Of a stretch of DNA of 64,000 nucleotides, positions 1 through 8,485 are shown piece by piece. A model generated the notes under the pieces. The model made no database searches and had not been told where the DNA came from. It saw only the letters and a list, made by a program, of their open reading frames with translations. A program made the translations under genes and the position numbers. Position 1 is the first letter of the stretch, and every line of letters begins with the position of its first letter. The stretch comes from Flavobacterium aeripolare (GTDB lineage Bacteria > Bacteroidota > Bacteroidia > Flavobacteriales > Flavobacteriaceae), in assembly GCF_013294025.1 (NCBI RefSeq), contig NZ_JABSNL010000007.1:1-64000 (forward strand). Reading direction: 5' to 3'.

Positions 1-800
1 TCTTTTGGACCTGCAACGTCTGGACATGCATCATCTTTATCAGCAATACCATCTCCGTCTGTATCAGGACAACCGTTGAATTCTTTTAAACCAGCGATTT
101 CTGGACATGCATCATCTTTATCATATATTCCATCACCATCAGTATCTTTTCCTCCAAATTTGAAGATAAGACCAGCAGTGTGTTGGAAGTGAGACGGTGC
201 ATCTGGGACTCCAGCAGCATCTTCTCTATCTCCGAATGATTTCTTGTAAGAAGTCTCAAGAGCTAAACCAACATTGTCAGTAAACCAGAAAGTTAATCCA
301 GCACCTGGATTTAAAGTTCCGTAGCTACTGTCCCCAAAGAAAGTATAACCTCCACCAACATGTAAAGATGGGTCAATTACTTTAGATCCAATTAGGTTCA
401 TGAAGCTATATCTCAATGTAGCATCAATTCCGTAGTACATTAAATCACCAGGATTACTGTTTACGTAACCACGTGAATCGTGTCCTGGAGCAGTTGGGTC
501 AAATTTAACATACTTGTCAATTTTGTTAACCGAACCTTGCAATCCGAAAGAGAAGTTATCTCCTAAATATCTAGATACACTAATGTAAGATACAGAAGGA
601 AGTACATTCCAGTTGTCTTTTGTTTGAAATGGTTGAGAAAAGTGACGATCTAACCATCCGTTACCTCCACCCGCACTAGTTTTAGTGTCTACTGCGTTAA
701 CTCCAAAAGAGATAGCCCATGGGTTGTTACTGTCTTGAGCTTGAGAACTTAATCCCATAACCATCATAGCAGCAACTAAAATTTTGTTAAGATGTTTCAT
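1..800 (-). CDS. OmpA-family outer membrane protein, 3' part outside window
   Basis: This reading frame starts at the ATG whose last base is 800 and runs off the left edge, so only about 266 N-terminal residues are visible. It begins with a signal peptide ([21 protein letters not shown]). Next come about 190 residues rich in alternating aromatic and glycine strands, as in an outer-membrane beta-barrel (for example [13 protein letters not shown]). It then enters thrombospondin type-3-like calcium repeats ([15 protein letters not shown] and [15 protein letters not shown], near residues 220 and 249). In this family a C-terminal OmpA peptidoglycan-binding domain normally follows, here beyond the window; that is inference. 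Likely role: an abundant porin-like protein tying the outer membrane to the cell wall. A good promoter lies just upstream. Confidence 0.85.
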   Translation of the reverse strand, partial: MKHLNKILVAAMMVMGLSSQAQDSNNPWAISFGVNAVDTKTSAGGGNGWLDRHFSQPFQTKDNWNVLPSVSYISVSRYLGDNFSFGLQGSVNKIDKYVKFDPTAPGHDSRGYVNSNPGDLMYYGIDATLRYSFMNLIGSKVIDPSLHVGGGYTFFGDSSYGTLNPGAGLTFWFTDNVGLALETSYKKSFGDREDAAGVPDAPSHFQHTAGLIFKFGGKDTDGDGIYDKDDACPEIAGLKEFNGCPDTDGDGIADKDDACPDVAGPK

Positions 801-838
801 ACTTATTTGTTTTAATTACAATTTTAGTTAATTACAAG

Positions 839-869
839 CAAAAGTAATGCGATAATTATTAACCACAAA
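839..869 (-). promoter_or_regulatory. Promoter of the OmpA-family gene
   Basis: Read on the minus strand, the -7 box is TACTTTTG (846 to 839) and the -33 box is TTTG (869 to 866), with 19 nt between them. This matches the Bacteroidota consensus TTTG-N19-TAnnTTTG. Transcription would start near 834, leaving a leader of about 34 nt before the ATG at 800. Confidence 0.7.
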
Positions 870-879
870 ATCAAATGTT

Positions 880-910
880 AAAAAAAACCACTTTAAAACC
901 TTAAAAGTGG
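880..910 (-). terminator. Rho-independent terminator downstream of kbl
   Basis: An inverted repeat (CCACTTT at 888-894 against AAAGTGG at 904-910) is followed, in the minus direction, by an A-run on the plus strand (880-887), that is, a U-run in the transcript. It lies 25 nt after the kbl stop codon. Confidence 0.65.
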
Positions 911-934
911 CAATATTGTAAATTTGGATGATAA

Positions 935-2128
935 TTACACAACTTTCAGAGTATGACCAACTTCGATAAATGCAGCAATAGCTTTATCTAAGTGTTCTTT
1001 AGTATGAGCAGCTGATAATTGAACTCTAATTCTAGCCTTATCCTTAGGTACAACTGGAAAGAAAAACCCAATTACATAGATTCCTTTTTTCAATAATTCA
1101 TCTGCCATAGTTTGTGACAACTTAGCATCGTACAACATAACAGGAACAATAGCCGAATCTCCTTCAACAATATCAAAACCAGCTTTTTTCATACCGGCCT
1201 TGAAATAGTTTGTATTCCATTCTAATTGATCTCTTAACGTCGTGTCTTTTTCTAATAATTCAAAAACTTTAATAGAAGCACCCACAATTGCTGGTGCTAA
1301 TGAATTAGAGAATAAATACGGTCTTGAACGTTGACGCAACAATTCGATTATTTCTTTTTTGGCAGTAGTATATCCTCCCATGGCGCCACCTAGAGCTTTT
1401 CCTAAGGTTCCTGTAATTATGTCTACTCTCCCCATTACTCCTTTTGCTTCAAGCGTTCCTTTTCCTGTTGCTCCAATAAAACCAGCTGCATGACATTCAT
1501 CAACCATCACCATAGCATCGTATTTATCTGCTAGATCACAAATTTTATCAAGAGGTGCTACTACACCATCCATAGAAAAAACACCATCAGTTACAATAAT
1601 CTTGAAACGACTTCCTGCTTCATTTGCTTTGATCAATTGCTGCTCTAGGTCTTCCATGTTACTGTTTTCATAACGATAACGTGACGCTTTACATAAACGC
1701 ACCCCGTCAATAATAGAGGCATGGTTCAAACTATCTGAAATTATTGCATCTCCTTCACCTAATAATGGTTCGAATACGCCACCGTTTGCATCAAAAGCTG
1801 CTGCATAAAGGATAGTATCTTCTGTTCCGTAGAATTCAGAAATTTTTCTTTCTAATGTTTTATGAATATCCTGCGTCCCACATATAAATCGCACAGAAGA
1901 CATTCCGAAACCGTGCGTATCCATAGCATCTTTAGCAGCCTGAATTACATCTGGATGTGATGACAACCCTAAGTAGTTGTTAGCACAAAAATTCAAAACT
2001 GTTTCTCCTGTTGAAATCGTAATTTCAGCATCTTGAGGTGAAGTGATGATTCTTTCTTTCTTGAATATCCCGTTGTCTTCTATTGTTTGCAATTCGTTTT
2101 GCAAATGTTCTTTTATTTTTCCGTACAT
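935..2128 (-). CDS. kbl: Glycine C-acetyltransferase (2-amino-3-ketobutyrate CoA ligase)
   Basis: This 397-residue cytoplasmic PLP enzyme of the alpha-oxoamine synthase family cleaves 2-amino-3-ketobutyrate with CoA to glycine and acetyl-CoA in threonine degradation. Full-length match: the substrate loop [12 protein letters not shown] is near residues 50-61, the cofactor-stacking region [10 protein letters not shown] is near 132-141, the PLP-contacting [11 protein letters not shown] is near 207, and the Schiff-base lysine is in [14 protein letters not shown] near 244. Length is normal for the family. The close paralogues BioF and serine palmitoyltransferase are less likely, given the overall match to Kbl. 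Threonine dehydrogenase, the usual partner, is not in the window. A terminator follows at 880-910, so it may end a unit begun by the helicase gene 132 bp upstream. Confidence 0.93.
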   Translation of the reverse strand: MYGKIKEHLQNELQTIEDNGIFKKERIITSPQDAEITISTGETVLNFCANNYLGLSSHPDVIQAAKDAMDTHGFGMSSVRFICGTQDIHKTLERKISEFYGTEDTILYAAAFDANGGVFEPLLGEGDAIISDSLNHASIIDGVRLCKASRYRYENSNMEDLEQQLIKANEAGSRFKIIVTDGVFSMDGVVAPLDKICDLADKYDAMVMVDECHAAGFIGATGKGTLEAKGVMGRVDIITGTLGKALGGAMGGYTTAKKEIIELLRQRSRPYLFSNSLAPAIVGASIKVFELLEKDTTLRDQLEWNTNYFKAGMKKAGFDIVEGDSAIVPVMLYDAKLSQTMADELLKKGIYVIGFFFPVVPKDKARIRVQLSAAHTKEHLDKAIAAFIEVGHTLKVV

Positions 2129-2260
2129 AATTTATGGTGTATTTTGTTTAAAGTTTTATTTGTTTAGCGTTATAATAATAACTGCAGTATAATTTCTATT
2201 CGACCTTATAGTAGACCAACAACAACTTGAACCCACTTTTACGAATAATTCATTTATACG

Positions 2261-5200
2261 TTACAAATTTACTACATCGATTCCTTTTCCGATGTAAATC
2301 AGCGCTTTTTTTACGACTTTATAACCCATTAGTTCTATCGCCTGCTCGTAACCTTCTAATTGCTTTTGATATTTAGCATTATGAGCTCCCGTTTTATAAT
2401 CTAAAAGATACACTTCCTTAGCTTGGTTTATGACCATTCGATCTGGCTTGATGGTGTTCCCTTCTTTTTGAATGATCGTTTGTTCGTTTAAAACTGTGTT
2501 TCCAGATGCAAAACATTCTGCTAATTCCGGATGGTTTACAATATCTACAATCGTTTGATGAACCAATTCTTTTTGCCCAAAATTGATTAGACCGTTTTCG
2601 ATTGATTTATCAACAGCTAATGTTACATCTTCTTTGGTTTTCACCAAAGATAAAATCTCGTGAACCAGATTCCCATACTCAATAGACTCCTGCTGGTGGG
2701 TTCCCCACATCAATGCTTCGCGCTGGGCGATTTTTATGTTTTTTGGGTTTAAAGTTTCCGCAACAACTTCAATCTTTTTTGAAGTATCGACATGCTTTGA
2801 TGCTGCGGATAATTTTACCGGACTACCAAATGCATACTCAAATTTCTCTGGATCAAAACCATCTTTACTGTCCAAGTACTTGATAAAGAAAGTCGACATA
2901 TTATTTGGCTTTACCTCTCCCTTACTCGTTAAATTCATATTCGAAATAACATACAATTGTTCCTCTGCACGGGTTAAAGCTACGTACAAAACATTGATAT
3001 TATCCAGTAATTCCTCTTGCTTCTTTAAATCAAATACTGCTTTGGCTTTTTCACCAAAACCCTCAACAGCACTACTATTATCAATAAGTACTTTTGGCAA
3101 ATCAAAATCGGCTTCCTCAGTATCTAACCACAATTTATCTTTTGGTTTTCTACTGTAATCTTCCTCGGCAAATGGCATAATAACCACCGGAAATTCCAAT
3201 CCTTTTGACTTATGAATGGTCATAATACGCACGGCATTATTCCCCTCTGGTGACGGAATACTGAATTTCTCTGCATTTTTATCCCAGAAGTTCAAGAAAT
3301 CGGCAATTCCAGCTTGGTTGCGAACGTCGCGTTCAAGAACGATGTCGAGGAAGTATTGCACATACGCTCCGCCGCCTTTGGCTAGCTCTGGCGATAAGAA
3401 TTTTGAAATAACTACCTCCACCGCTTCGTACAATGATTTCTTTCGAATATTTTGAAACGAAAGATTAATATCAAAACTAGTGAGCCAGTTCTCAAACTCT
3501 AGTTCGTTTTTATGCTCCATTCCCTGAGCAATGAAGTCGTGAACATCTAATTTGTCCTGAACATGCTCTGCGATATAATGCAGAAAATAAGCTTTCGCCT
3601 CTAAGTCGGCGTTATTTTTAAGGTATTTTAGTAAGTGAATGATTAGGCGTACCTCGGTTGCGTTCTGGATCATCAATGTTTCTGATGATAAAAGCGGAAT
3701 ATTTTGCTCGGTTAAATAATTGGCAATCGCAACACCTTGACTGCGTTTGCGGGTTAAAACAACAATGTCTTTGTATTCAAAACCTTCTCGAAGGACTTTC
3801 TGAATCGTATTTAAAGTCGCCAAAACAAATAACGCTGTTTTATCCAGCGCTTCATCATCGTCATCAGTAGCTTCTACTTCTGGAATAAAAGAAATATTTA
3901 CATAGCCACCGGTTTTACTATTCGTTTTTTGATGGCTGTGATTTTCATATAAATCTTTGTAATCAGGATGCTCAAACTCGCCCGAAAGCATTTTGAAAAA
4001 CTCGTTATTAAAATCGATCACTTGTGAGTACGAACGGTAGTTTTTATCTAAATGCTCGAGTCTTTTATCTGGATTATTGAACGGATTATTGTCTTTACTC
4101 AACGCTATAAACTGCTCTGCTTTTCCACCACGCCAGCGATAAATAGATTGTTTAGGATCTCCTACAATCATCAACGTGCCTTTTTCGCCAAAGTCATCCT
4201 GACCCGAAAGCGCATTATCAATCAACGGAATTAAATTCTGCCACTGCATCTCTGAAGTATCTTGAAATTCGTCAATAAAAAAATGGCGGTAACGCTCCCC
4301 TAATCGCTCATATATAAAAGGAGCGGGTTGATTTTGAATTTCGCGATGAATAAGCGAATTGAATTCGGTTATCGAAAGCACATTTTGTTCTTCCTGAATT
4401 TTTGCTAATTCATTACTCACCGTATTCAATAAAGAAAGTGGCGTAATGTTTTTAAGAAAGGCTTTATAGAAATCTCTTTTTTCGAAATTTTTATAAATTG
4501 TAGCTAGGATTTGGATTAATTCCGGAATTAGATTCTCAATTAACGCGCGGTCTTTTGCTGTTTTGTTGATAGCGATATCATCAAACTCGTGAAAGGTTTT
4601 ATTTTTTGGATTGAATTTTTCGTCTCGAATGCTAATCACGTGATTGGGAAACGTACCTCTAGAAAACGATTTTAAATCGATACCGTTATTTTCAATTAGC
4701 GTCAAAGCAGCCTGAGCAAATTCGGCGTTGTCTTTTTCTAAAACTTTACAACTTGCTATTAATTTCTTCTTAATCTCGACAAAATCGGCAATGGATTTAT
4801 CCTGAAAATGAGTAATTTCAGATCGGTGGTTTTCGTTCAAAACCAATCGTCCCGTATCTAGAATTTCACGCGAAATATCCCAAGACTTATCATCATCGGT
4901 TTTTTCCATCGTGAAATCAATCAGCAATTTGGTGAGTGTTTCATCTTCCCCTGCTTGTGCAATAATGGCATCAACAGCTTCGATTAATAAATTTTCGGTA
5001 TCTAGCGTAACTTCAAAGGTCATTGGTAAATTTAAGTCATGCGCAAAAGCACGAATTACTTTATGCGTAAATTTATCAATAGTCGAAATATCAAAAGCCG
5101 CATAATTGTGAATAATGTGCTTGATGATTTGCTGCGACTTCACTTTTATTTCTATAATCGAAAGTCCCGTATCTGTGGATAAATCTTGCATTAACTCAGC

Positions 5201-5506
5201 CGCCTTTTGAGAAGGTTCGTCCTTAGCAAATTCAGACAAACTCCCTACGATGCGGCTTTTCATTTCGTGGACCGCTTTATTGGTAAACGTAATAGCAAGA
5301 ATATTTCTGTACGCATCATTTTTATGTGCGGTTAGAATAATTTTTAAATATTCTTTGACCAGCGCGTAAGTTTTTCCAGAACCCGCTGAGGCATCGTATA
5401 TGGAGAAAGAAGGTCTCCCCACCCCTCCCGACTTTTTAGGACTACCCGAAGGGGAGGGAGTCGAAACTGGATTTATATTGTCTTCTGAATTGCTGATATT
5501 TTCCAT
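2261..5506 (-). CDS. UvrD/RecB-like (AddA-type) helicase-nuclease
   Basis: This 1081-residue superfamily 1A DNA helicase has a C-terminal nuclease domain and probably processes double-strand breaks. Visible motifs: Walker A ASAGSGKT (about 40-47), motif II FIDEFQDTSEMQW (about 411), motif III VGDPKQSIYRWRGG (about 448), motif V TIHKSKGLEFPVVI (about 775) and motif VI LYVALTRAEEQLYV (about 856). Near the end PDRMVINQAKEVYLLDYKTG gives the D...DYK signature of a PD-(D/E)XK nuclease. An AddB-type partner is not adjacent. The first 30 residues are anomalous: they are low-complexity and encoded by a GC-rich REP-like repeat (5416-5462). Homologues as I recall them begin just before PSFSIYDASAGSGKT, so translation might instead start at the GTG whose first base is 5422. 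Confidence 0.88.
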   Translation of the reverse strand: MENISNSEDNINPVSTPSPSGSPKKSGGVGRPSFSIYDASAGSGKTYALVKEYLKIILTAHKNDAYRNILAITFTNKAVHEMKSRIVGSLSEFAKDEPSQKAAELMQDLSTDTGLSIIEIKVKSQQIIKHIIHNYAAFDISTIDKFTHKVIRAFAHDLNLPMTFEVTLDTENLLIEAVDAIIAQAGEDETLTKLLIDFTMEKTDDDKSWDISREILDTGRLVLNENHRSEITHFQDKSIADFVEIKKKLIASCKVLEKDNAEFAQAALTLIENNGIDLKSFSRGTFPNHVISIRDEKFNPKNKTFHEFDDIAINKTAKDRALIENLIPELIQILATIYKNFEKRDFYKAFLKNITPLSLLNTVSNELAKIQEEQNVLSITEFNSLIHREIQNQPAPFIYERLGERYRHFFIDEFQDTSEMQWQNLIPLIDNALSGQDDFGEKGTLMIVGDPKQSIYRWRGGKAEQFIALSKDNNPFNNPDKRLEHLDKNYRSYSQVIDFNNEFFKMLSGEFEHPDYKDLYENHSHQKTNSKTGGYVNISFIPEVEATDDDDEALDKTALFVLATLNTIQKVLREGFEYKDIVVLTRKRSQGVAIANYLTEQNIPLLSSETLMIQNATEVRLIIHLLKYLKNNADLEAKAYFLHYIAEHVQDKLDVHDFIAQGMEHKNELEFENWLTSFDINLSFQNIRKKSLYEAVEVVISKFLSPELAKGGGAYVQYFLDIVLERDVRNQAGIADFLNFWDKNAEKFSIPSPEGNNAVRIMTIHKSKGLEFPVVIMPFAEEDYSRKPKDKLWLDTEEADFDLPKVLIDNSSAVEGFGEKAKAVFDLKKQEELLDNINVLYVALTRAEEQLYVISNMNLTSKGEVKPNNMSTFFIKYLDSKDGFDPEKFEYAFGSPVKLSAASKHVDTSKKIEVVAETLNPKNIKIAQREALMWGTHQQESIEYGNLVHEILSLVKTKEDVTLAVDKSIENGLINFGQKELVHQTIVDIVNHPELAECFASGNTVLNEQTIIQKEGNTIKPDRMVINQAKEVYLLDYKTGAHNAKYQKQLEGYEQAIELMGYKVVKKALIYIGKGIDVVNL
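5416..5462. repeat. GC-rich REP-like palindrome at the 5' end of the helicase gene
   Basis: The sequence starts TCCCCACCCCT and ends GAAGGGGAGGGAGTC, with imperfect self-complementarity. It shares both ends with the element at 62761-62795 inside ileS but carries a different middle. It is far more GC-rich than the surrounding DNA. It lies in the N-terminal coding region of the helicase (residues about 15-31), or in its leader if the GTG at 5422 is the real start. Confidence 0.7.
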
Positions 5507-5603
5507 GGTGGTTTTATGTCTGAATAGCTTTTTTTGTGAAAAAATGCTTCTCTAATTTTTACAATTTTTCTTTAATTGCACTTCCGGTTATCGATGGCTG
5601 TGG

Positions 5604-5689
5604 ATCCTAGCCCTGATGGAAACGGCATCCTTTGCTGCCGGGTTTCGGCAGGAAAGATAGAGTGTACAGCAGGAAAAAGCTCCTAAAAA
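5604..5689 (+). repeat. Structured intergenic repeat, copy 1 of 3
   Basis: Between the divergent helicase and rbfA genes. It opens with TCCTAGCCCTGATGG and closes with ACAGCAGGAAAAAGCTCCTA, as do the copies near 50015 and 58882. The centre is a hairpin (CTGCCG against CGGCAG, extended by CTTT/AAAG). AGC-CCTG at 5609-5615 can pair with CAGG (5670-5673) and GCT (5679-5681), leaving a five-base bulge. The fixed outer parts and compensatory central stem suggest an RNA. It may correspond to the Rfam Flavo-1 motif; not tested. Confidence 0.75.
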
Positions 5690-5722
5690 ACAGCTTAAAG
5701 AATAGGTTGCTTTTAAAAATTG

Positions 5723-5752
5723 TTTGTTTAATGTTTAAAAGTAGTATTTTTG
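5723..5752 (+). promoter_or_regulatory. Promoter of rbfA, possibly leaderless
   Basis: TTTG (5723-5726), an 18-nt spacer and TATTTTTG (5745-5752) match the Bacteroidota promoter consensus. The -7 box ends only four bases before the ATG at 5757, so the expected transcription start falls on or next to the start codon. The rbfA mRNA is therefore probably leaderless. Confidence 0.7.
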
Positions 5753-5756
5753 CACT

Positions 5757-6149
5757 ATGGAAACAAATAGACAGAAAAAAATAGGTGGGGTGATCCAAAA
5801 AGATTTGGTTGATATCCTGCAAGGTGAAGTGAGAAAAAATGGCGTATCTAATTTAATTATTTCGGTATCTAAAGTTAGTGTGACTACAGATTTGTCTGTG
5901 GCGACGGTGTATTTAAGTGTATTTCCTCAAGATAAGGCTGCTGAAATTTTGGAAGCTGTGAAGTCAAATGCTAAAACAATTAAGCATGATTTATCACAAA
6001 GAGTGCGTTTGCAATTAAGAAAAGTACCTAATTTAGTTTTCTTTATTGATGACTCTTTAGATTATATTGAAAAAATAAATACTGCTTTGTCAAATAGAGA
6101 TAATCCTATTGAAAACAGAGATCTATTAGAAAAACGCAAGTTGATATAA
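5757..6149 (+). CDS. rbfA: 30S ribosome-binding factor A
   Basis: This 130-residue KH-fold protein binds the 30S subunit late in maturation and in cold adaptation, near the 5' end of 16S rRNA. The family pattern is clear: an N-terminal helix with RQKKIGGVIQKDLVDILQ (about 4-21), the strand VSVTTDLSVATVYLSVF (about 41-57) and the C-terminal LRKVPNLVFFIDDSLDYIEKI (about 87-107). Length is normal for Bacteroidota. The start is the only ATG that keeps the N-terminal helix, directly behind a promoter. The next gene begins one base after its stop, indicating translational coupling. Confidence 0.93.
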   Translation: METNRQKKIGGVIQKDLVDILQGEVRKNGVSNLIISVSKVSVTTDLSVATVYLSVFPQDKAAEILEAVKSNAKTIKHDLSQRVRLQLRKVPNLVFFIDDSLDYIEKINTALSNRDNPIENRDLLEKRKLI

Positions 6150-6150
6150 T

Positions 6151-7350
6151 TTGAATTTCCCTCTTTACATAGCCAAACGTTACATAAGAAGTAACAGTAA
6201 AAACAGTGCCATAAACATTATTAATCGCATTGCGAGCATGGGAATCATTGTTGGCGCGATGGCTTTGTTTGTGGTTTTGTCGGTTTTTAGTGGCTTGAAA
6301 GTTTTTAGTCTTTCGTTTACTAATGATATCGATCCCGACATTAAAATAAGCAGCACACTGGGGAAATCATTCTTTATTTCGCCAGAACAAGAGGCCGAAA
6401 TCAAGAAAATTGATGGCGTAGCTTCTTATTCAAAAATTATAGAAGAACGCGTTTTGTTTGTTTTTAATGACAAGCAAGTAGTCACCTACTTAAAAGGTGT
6501 TGACACGCAGTTTGATAAAGTAAATGACATTAAAAAAACACTCTACAATGGGCAGTGGCTTGAAAAAGACACCTACCAGGTAGTTGTAGGTTATGGTATT
6601 GCACAAAAATTTTCGATGGGATTATTGGACTTTAATAATCAGCTCGAAGTAATGGTTCCAAAACCTGGAAAAGGAACTATTGAAAACGCCGAACAAGCTT
6701 TTAATAAAAGCGTGGTTTATCCTGTGGGGATTTACGCTATTAGCGAAGACTTAGACTCAAAATATGTTTTTGCCGACTTAGGTTTAGCACAAGAACTATT
6801 AGAATATAAACCCAATCAAATTTCGGGAATTGAGATTAAAGAGAAAACGGGTGCCGATGAAAATGCGATTATCGCCAAACTGAATGCCATTTTTAAAAAT
6901 AAAATCACGGTAAAAAACAGAGCGCAACTTAATGAGTCCCTTTATAAAATGTTGAATACCGAGAATATCGCTGTGTACTTAATTTTTACTCTCGTGATTG
7001 TAGTGGCGCTTTTTAACTTGATTGGCGCTTTGATTATGATGATTCTAGACAAAAAAGGGAATCTAAAAACGCTGTTCAATCTAGGGACCGAAATCAAAGA
7101 TTTACGTAAGATATTTTTACTTCAAGGTACCTTATTAAGTGTTTTTGGTGGGCTTATAGGTTTATTTCTCGGAATAATAATTGTGTTATTGCAACAGCAT
7201 TATGAATTGATTATGATTACTCCTACACTGGCTTATCCAGTAATTTTCTCGATCGAGAATGTATTAATCGTCTTAGGTACCATTATTACTCTTGGATTTA
7301 TTGCTTCGCTAATTGCAAGTAGTCGCGTGAGTAAAAAATTATTAGAGTAA
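6151..7350 (+). CDS. FtsX/LolC-E-type ABC transporter permease
   Basis: This 399-residue inner-membrane protein resembles the permease of lipoprotein-releasing (LolCDE) and FtsX/MacB-type ABC systems. One membrane segment lies near residues 25-48, then about 220 periplasmic residues (MacB-PCD-like), then three segments near 270-296, 320-345 and 365-390, the classic 1+3 topology. It opens NFPLYIAKRYIRS, the usual flavobacterial start, but the initiator is TTG at 6151, one nucleotide after the rbfA stop; no ATG is available nearby. The partner ATPase is not adjacent, as is common when one is encoded elsewhere. The exact substrate (lipoproteins or otherwise) is inferred. Confidence 0.85.
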   Translation: MNFPLYIAKRYIRSNSKNSAINIINRIASMGIIVGAMALFVVLSVFSGLKVFSLSFTNDIDPDIKISSTLGKSFFISPEQEAEIKKIDGVASYSKIIEERVLFVFNDKQVVTYLKGVDTQFDKVNDIKKTLYNGQWLEKDTYQVVVGYGIAQKFSMGLLDFNNQLEVMVPKPGKGTIENAEQAFNKSVVYPVGIYAISEDLDSKYVFADLGLAQELLEYKPNQISGIEIKEKTGADENAIIAKLNAIFKNKITVKNRAQLNESLYKMLNTENIAVYLIFTLVIVVALFNLIGALIMMILDKKGNLKTLFNLGTEIKDLRKIFLLQGTLLSVFGGLIGLFLGIIIVLLQQHYELIMITPTLAYPVIFSIENVLIVLGTIITLGFIASLIASSRVSKKLLE

Positions 7351-7365
7351 AATTCTAGGCATTCT

Positions 7366-7421
7366 AAAAAAATAAATTCCACTAATTTTCACAATTTGAA
7401 CTGTGATAATTAATGGAATTT
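7366..7421 (-). terminator. Inverted repeat between convergent genes
   Basis: AAATTCCA and most of the following 12 bases (7374-7393) pair with the arm ending TGGAATTT (7402-7421), giving a long imperfect hairpin. The preceding plus-strand A-run (7366-7373) makes it a U-tailed terminator for dusB on the minus strand. It may also slow transcription from the permease gene. Confidence 0.6.
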
Positions 7422-7448
7422 GCATTTTAAATCTTCTTGATAAACTGT

Positions 7449-8441
7449 TTAAACTACTTCATAACCAGCATAAGCTTGCTCGATATTATTTAAAATAGCA
7501 AATAATTCTTGTGGGTTATCCTGAGTAACTAATTGTTGCTTAAATGGTTTAAAAGAATGAATACCTTTAAAATAATTAGTGTAATGCGGACGGGTTTCTA
7601 CAATTCCTAATCGTTCTCCTTTCCATTCCATTGCCCATGTTAAGTGATTACGAACAGCTTCTACTCTATCCACGACTGTAGGCTTAGCTAAATGCTCTCC
7701 TGTTTCAAAGAAATGCTTGATTTCGTTAAAAATCCATGGATAACCTATTGCAGCACGACCAATCATGATACCGTCGATACCGTATTCGTTTTTATATTGT
7801 AATGCTTTTTCAGGACTATCGATATCTCCATTTCCAAAAATAGGCATAGTAATTCTAGGATTGTTTTTTACTCTAGCAATATGCGACCAGTCTGAATGGC
7901 CTTTGTACATTTGGGCACGTGTTCTTGCGTGAATGCTTAAAGCAGCAACCCCTATGTCTTGCAAGCGCTCAGCAACTTCATCAATATTAATCGAACTATC
8001 ATCCCAACCCAACCTCGTTTTTACTGTTACTGGTAAATGGGTACTATCGATCACCGCTTGTGTTAAGCGAATCATCAAATCAACATCTTTTAAGACTCCA
8101 GCTCCAGCACCTTTACAAACTACTTTTTTTACAGGGCAACCAAAGTTAATATCAATAATATCAGGGTTTACAGTAGAAACAATTTTAGATGAAAGTGCCA
8201 TTGCTTCTTCGTCTCCACCAAAAATTTGAATTCCAACAGGGCGTTCATAATCAAAAATATCTAATTTCATTCGGCTTTTGATGGCGTCACGAATCAATCC
8301 TTCTGAAGAAATAAACTCAGAGTACATCATATCGGCACCATGCATTTTACACAATCTACGAAAAGGTGGATCGCTCACATCTTCCATAGGTGCAAGGAGT
8401 AAAGGGAAATCTGGTAATTCTATGTTGCCAATCTTAATCAT
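7449..8441 (-). CDS. dusB: tRNA-dihydrouridine synthase
   Basis: This 330-residue FMN-dependent enzyme reduces uridine to dihydrouridine in the tRNA D-loop. The TIM-barrel domain opens with LLAPMEDVSDPPFRRLC (about 15-31). The catalytic cysteine is in INFGCPVKKVVCKGAGAGVL (about 97-116). FMN phosphate contacts appear at VKTRLGWDD, SIHARTRAQMYKG and GNGDIDSP...GIMIGRAAIGYPWIF (about 205-238). The length and the GCPVKKV signature point to the DusB subfamily. It has its own promoter in the 44-bp gap after the DUF4130 gene and a terminator behind it. Confidence 0.92.
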   Translation of the reverse strand: MIKIGNIELPDFPLLLAPMEDVSDPPFRRLCKMHGADMMYSEFISSEGLIRDAIKSRMKLDIFDYERPVGIQIFGGDEEAMALSSKIVSTVNPDIIDINFGCPVKKVVCKGAGAGVLKDVDLMIRLTQAVIDSTHLPVTVKTRLGWDDSSINIDEVAERLQDIGVAALSIHARTRAQMYKGHSDWSHIARVKNNPRITMPIFGNGDIDSPEKALQYKNEYGIDGIMIGRAAIGYPWIFNEIKHFFETGEHLAKPTVVDRVEAVRNHLTWAMEWKGERLGIVETRPHYTNYFKGIHSFKPFKQQLVTQDNPQELFAILNNIEQAYAGYEVV

Positions 8442-8458
8442 CTTCGTTTAATTTTTTG

Positions 8459-8466
8459 CAAAAATA
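8459..8466 (-). promoter_or_regulatory. -7 box of dusB promoter
   Basis: TATTTTTG on the minus strand (8466 to 8459) matches TAnnTTTG and lies 17 nt before the dusB ATG, predicting a leader of about 13 nt. No convincing TTTG was seen at the -33 position. Confidence 0.5.
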
Positions 8467-8485
8467 CGGTTTTCTAAAGGATTGC

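Noticed and set aside
5607..5822. 71-codon minus-strand frame across the structured repeat and rbfA start
   Set aside because: It overlaps the rbfA coding region and promoter and is low-complexity; the repeat explains its C-terminal end.
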